Assembly (NCBI GenBank): GCA_036971475.1
Contig: JBAIZL010000006.1
Location: 63,998,398-64,062,397, forward strand
Origin: Prosapia bicincta
Lineage: Eukaryota > Arthropoda > Insecta > Hemiptera > Cercopidae
Reading direction: 5' to 3'
DNA: 64,000 nucleotides
Positions 59,981-64,000 of this stretch are shown one piece after another (positions within the stretch are counted from its first letter, which is position 1; every line of letters begins with the position of its first letter). Position numbers and translations under genes: made by a program. Below the pieces are notes generated by a model, which made no database searches, was not told the DNA's origin, and saw only the letters and a list, made by a program, of their open reading frames with translations.

Positions 59981-60570
59981 CAAAGGCGGCTCCAGGATAG
60001 ACTTTTAGGGGGCAGGGGCACAGTGGCAGGAAAACATGAGGTGGTTTCAGGCAAAAAAACTTTGAAAAATAAAGGCCTGGAAATGAAGTTTCAAGTTATT
60101 CATATACTTAAAAATCACAGGAAAATTGCCATTTTTTCATCAAAACATGCGTTTTACCTGAACGTATATAGATACCAAAATTAATATTTTGTACATAATA
60201 CAAAATATTGTTCAACTTTCATTGTTTCATCAAACAGCTCAGTCTAACGAGGATGACGTAGAGTCAAAGTACACGGACTAGTATAACCGAGCTGACACGG
60301 AACTAGTGCGTGACTTGTAATATGCCAGTGTTGTTTATTCTGGGTGGAACTACCAATGTTAGATGAGTTTCTACACTTAACATTACACTAATGTAAAAAC
60401 AATATACATTCCTTTAAAATAAAATTCAAATGGAAAATACATTTTTATACACTGGGTTAAATTTTAATGTGTTCTGATTATGAAAAATATATTTCTAAAA
60501 AAAATAGTACCCAAATTACTAGGGGGGAAGGGCAATTCCCTCTACTGCCCTTCCCCTAGAGCCATCCTTG
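59981..60570. mobile_element. Non-autonomous hAT element (590 bp)
   Basis: Termini CAAAGGCGGCTCCAGG and, inverted, CAAGGATGGCTCTAGG. 8-bp target duplications atagctat (59973-59980) and atagctgt (60571-60578) agree at 7 of 8. No transposase motif. Confidence 0.8.
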
Positions 60571-61548
60571 ATAGCTGTTTATAAAAATAATCTACAATAA
60601 ATATCCAAAACCTGCTTTGATAGATATAATATACTTATCAGAGCTAGTCCAAGCCCTGTGCAAAAATTACACGTTCCTCATCAATATCCACTTGTATAAC
60701 ACGCACTGTTTCTTTGCACATTTCTTTTTTTAATTTAAGTTTCTTTCTTAGATAGATCACCTAGGATTATGCTATTTTATTTGTGTTGATTCCAACTACT
60801 TCACACAGTTAGAAATTATTATTTAGGCCAGTTTTTCATTTATCTTGTTTTACATTTCAAAAGTTATTGTTACAAAGTTATCTGAGATGTATGTACAAAT
60901 GTTTCACAAGTAGATTAAACATGCATACAATTTCTTTTAAATAATGCAATTTGTCAATATTATGATTAGCCGCCAATGAGCCAATAACTCAGTTTTCAGG
61001 GCAGTATGAGCCAAATGCCTAAAAATAAAGTGTTTTAAACCTATTTCTTTATAAGTATTTTAAAGTCAAAAAAGTTACAAAGTAGTTATAATTATTTAGA
61101 GGGCTTTGATATTCCTCATGATAACTCAGTGACAGATACAACATTGAATACCTCTATACTAATAACTATAAACCTACATCATTTATGCTATACAATGTAT
61201 ACTTAACTACTTCATTCAAGGAGTTATGTGCTCTTTATAGCTTCAAACAGTAAAATGAAAACAAGTATCAATTTGGAAAAGCCTAGTGAAAGTATACCAG
61301 GAAAATGTACACACAATTGGATTCTGGCTTAATATTCTAATAAAGAAACCTTGCATAACAAATACAATGTTAGTCTTTGATGAAAGGAAATTTATTAAAT
61401 TTTGAAAGTTATAATTATAACGAAATGTTTTTTTGTTATTAATAATAGTTATTATTTAACAATATATATATTGTTTGTGGCAAAACATTTTGAACTATCA
61501 AAAATCTAGTGTTTAGGAAAAGACATCCACCAAGATTTGGAAGACATA

Positions 61549-62443
61549 CGAGGTGTGACCAAAAAATACCGTGAATAATTTTTTATTTCAGAAAGTAATA
61601 AACTTACATCAAATTCGATTTAATCTTCTTCAAAGTACTGTCCTTGGCTGGCAATGGACTTATCCCAACGTTGAATCCATGACTGTTAACATTTCTGGAA
61701 GGCTTCTTTCGGAAGGGTGTTTAGCTTCTCAGTTGTGGACCTGTCAGTGTGAAGAATGGTGTCAAAACGTTTTTCTTTAAACACAGTTTTAACTTTTGGG
61801 AAGAACCAGAAATCGCATGGTGCTAAATCGGGTGAGTATGACGGATGTAGACAGACAGGAAAACTTTTTCGGCCAAAAAACTCGTGAATGAGAAGTGAGG
61901 CGTGACACGACCCATTGTCATGATGAAAAAGAAAGCCATTTGCCGATTCTTGTAAACTAAACGAAATTTTAAGATCAGACAATAGCTGTCAAATACTCAT
62001 TCGCCTGTTTGAATGAACCATTGGTTTTACCTTTTGGACATTGGCGTCTTTTTTTTAGGTTAATGGACATCCTGAACACTGCTCATCTTCAACCGACTCA
62101 TTTCTACTTTTAAATCGGTCAAACCACTTGTACACATTCTTTAGAGTTACCACATTATCGCCATACACAGATTTTAACATTTCGTGAGTTTCTTGCCATT
62201 CTTTTGCAACTTAAAAAATAACTTAATGTTAATGCATTGTTTGAAATCCATGATGTGCAAAAGACACGATAAATACGACCTCACTCTAGCAGCTCTGGCA
62301 GTCAACTGACAAGCTCCAGTATGTTGAAAGTTGTCGCTGTCTGTCTCGGCAGATCATGCTACTAAGCAAATGTGATCATATGGATGCAGCGTCAGCAGTT
62401 GCCGCTATAAAAATTCATTTACGGTGTTTTTTATCATACCTTG
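61549..62443 (-). mobile_element. mariner element, internally deleted
   Basis: Terminal repeats CGAGGTGTGACCAAAAAATAC and, inverted, CAAGGTATGATAAAAAACAC, with TA on both sides (61547-61548 and 62444-62445). At 895 bp it lacks about 400 bp relative to an intact mariner. It belongs to a different mariner subfamily from the copy at 19.6 kb. Confidence 0.9.
61686..61982 (-). pseudogene. mariner transposase C-terminal remnant
   Basis: A 98-codon open frame carries the second and third catalytic residues in FLFHHDN and SPDLAPCDFWFFP, separated by 34 residues (D34D). The first catalytic Asp region is deleted. A degraded N-terminal block (NVVTLKNVYKWFDRFKS) can be read near 62085-62170 on the same strand. 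Confidence 0.85.
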
Positions 62444-62683
62444 TATAAGAGAATGGGCAGGAAAATATCTCAAAATTTAAAACACTATGTGAATCTGTGA
62501 TAAAAAAAACATTACTGAGCCAGGGAGTAAAAGAATATTGTCAGAAAAGGAAAGTAAATTTTTATTACATAACACAAAAAGCTGCAATAACTAGTTTTAG
62601 TTTTGTAAAACCTATCTGCAGTTAACTGTTTAATATAAATTTTTTTACAATTATTATATTCATTTGATTTTTCTTATTCACAG

Positions 62684-62868
62684 GTGTATCAAGAGTTACT
62701 TCAAATCTAGTTCGCAAAGTGGGTGTGCTTAAAAACAACCATTCGCATATTATTGATCATATTTTAGATGCAATGGGAGAAATTTCACAGAAAGCCTCTA
62801 ACATATTGCAGCAATTGAACTCAGTTAAATCGTTGCAAGAACGTAGAGAAACATTTCAAGCTTTAGAG
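62684..62868 (+). CDS. Mvk: Mevalonate kinase, third coding exon
   Basis: It completes the split Gly codon (276) and adds residues 277-337 (VSRVTSNLVRKVGVLKNNHS...LQERRETFQALE). This is the helical region following the substrate site, where human MVK has 'VPRNTRALVAGV'. Acceptor ttcacAG|GTG (phase 1), donor GAG|GTTAGT (phase 0). The C-terminal GHMP domain with its Gly-rich loop is not in the window. Confidence 0.93.
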
Positions 62869-64000
62869 GTTAGTAACTTTGGTTTCGAACATTAAATGTA
62901 TATTATGCCAACTGAATTTGATCAAAGTTTAAATCCAGTTTCAGCTCTATAGAATTTAATATTATTCCTTAAACTCCGTCCAGACCTAATAGTTGTTTTT
63001 CTGATATAAGGCTTTTGTAAGCTTCTACTGCCACAGGTTTTAAGCCTGCCCACTTGAAATTTTATTTTAAAACATTCACTTTTGCAACAATGACTTTTGC
63101 CCAGCCTAGAAAGCAGAAGTTCCACAACAGTTGCCACAGGTTTTAAGCCTGCCCACTTGAAATTTTATTTTAAAACATTCACTTTTGCAACAATGACTTT
63201 TGCCCTGCCTAGAAAGCAGAAGTTCCACAACAGTTTTATTCAAGTGTTTGTCAATAACCAAAACAATTTTATCTGTTTTATGTTTTACTCATAGCATTGT
63301 AGAAGTTCCTGGTAGGCCTCCTTTTGTTCACTTTGATCTCTTTCACACATTGAATTCCATTTATATGAATACAAATAGCATCTTAATGAAAAATCAAGAA
63401 AAACTATTCTTTGGCAATTTATATCTAAGTACAATTACACTCTATAATTAAAATCTATATTTTATTTAGTTTTAGTTTAGTATATACTAGTTAGTTTTGA
63501 ACTAAAAAACATAAAGTTAAATTTTCGTAATGGTTTTATACACTAAATATAAACAGTTAAACTTACATTAATGTCATAAAGACATACATGGTTTGACATA
63601 TGCAGGTGATCAGGTACTGCCGCTTGTCTGTCAGTGACACTCATGCTAAGTGAACATGTTGACGATTTTTTTTTTTTTTTTAGTTTATTTTTTTAAGTTG
63701 ACTGCAATTTAAGTTTTTCATGAATTTTTTCATTTGTATTTATCTTTTGTAGGGTCTTGTATATTTCCTTTAAAGTAAATAAACATGATCTCAAGCCACA
63801 TAGTACAACAGGTTATCTTGTAGAGTAAAACTTGATCAACCCAGAATCCGTTTTAGAGAGGGTAGTATAAATCAATCCTTTTACCCGTTTTTTTTAATAG
63901 TCCATTGCATTTTAAAAATAACACAATATTCCCTTTTTAAAATATAGTAAAAATATTAGGAAAAATTGTTCTGATGTTAGGCATCTAGACCTAAAGATAG
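62869..64000 (+). other. Mevalonate kinase intron 3, partial
   Basis: No further exon seen to the window end. A 103-bp tandem duplication lies at 63030-63235. Confidence 0.8.
63030..63235. repeat. 103-bp tandem duplication
   Basis: Two nearly identical units starting 'gccacaggttttaagcctg' at 63030 and 63133; the visible difference is 'gcccag' versus 'gccctg'. Confidence 0.95.

Larger units (their letters stand above)
59727..62683 (+). other. Mevalonate kinase intron 2
   Basis: 2,957 bp. It holds a hAT derivative (59981-60570) and a mariner derivative (61549-62443), both with target duplications. The remainder is AT-rich. Confidence 0.9.

Overview
This is an AT-rich, repeat-dense animal genomic window, most likely from an insect. 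Genes are split by GT-AG introns, intergenic DNA is saturated with (TA)n and (TG)n microsatellites, and the transposons (mariner, hAT, jockey-like LINE, RNase-H LINE, Penelope-like elements) are those usual in arthropods. One gene is an arthropod-type allatostatin-A receptor. I cannot name the species; a hemimetabolous insect such as a hemipteran is a guess.

Only two host genes can be supported. (1) A minus-strand coding exon of an allatostatin-A/galanin-like GPCR at 11628-12314. It starts at an ATG and ends at a GT splice donor; the remaining exons are not seen, so they probably lie left of the window behind an intron of more than 11 kb. (2) The first three coding exons of mevalonate kinase on the plus strand (56482-57114, 59534-59726, 62684-62868), joined in compatible phases, with the C-terminal exons beyond the right edge. 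Its introns carry mariner and hAT remnants.

Layout: 1-6.7 kb holds a SINE-like copy, a 184-bp tandem repeat, two hairpin elements set in (TA)n tracts, and a satellite of about 17 monomers of about 140 bp. 7-13 kb holds SINE-like copies and the receptor exon. 13-34 kb is gene-free, with hairpins, a (TA)n higher-order array, a 1.29-kb mariner, (TG)n tracts, four copies of a ~400-bp repeat, and two hAT derivatives. 34.5-45.8 kb is a nest of retroelements: jockey-like fragments, a 3.64-kb RNase-H LINE with a 14-bp target-site duplication, and a decayed Penelope-like element (PLE). 45.8-56 kb holds another hAT derivative, several long palindromes, and a head-to-head PLE. 56.4-64 kb is mevalonate kinase.

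The most interesting theme is the set of long palindromes. Many contain a small RNA fold with hammerhead-ribozyme architecture (stem I, a CUGANGA-like core, stem II, GAAA, a one-base-pair stem III, and a UH cleavage site), as is known for PLE pseudo-LTRs. The best copy (34866-34914) has an intact core plus one extra U, sits in a 180-bp element with 12-bp target-site duplications, and its predicted cleavage point coincides within 0-2 nt with the centre of a perfect 87-bp-arm palindrome of the same family at 48158-48333. Several other families share a variant core (U-Y-GACAA) in which the C3-G8 pair is replaced by U3-A8.
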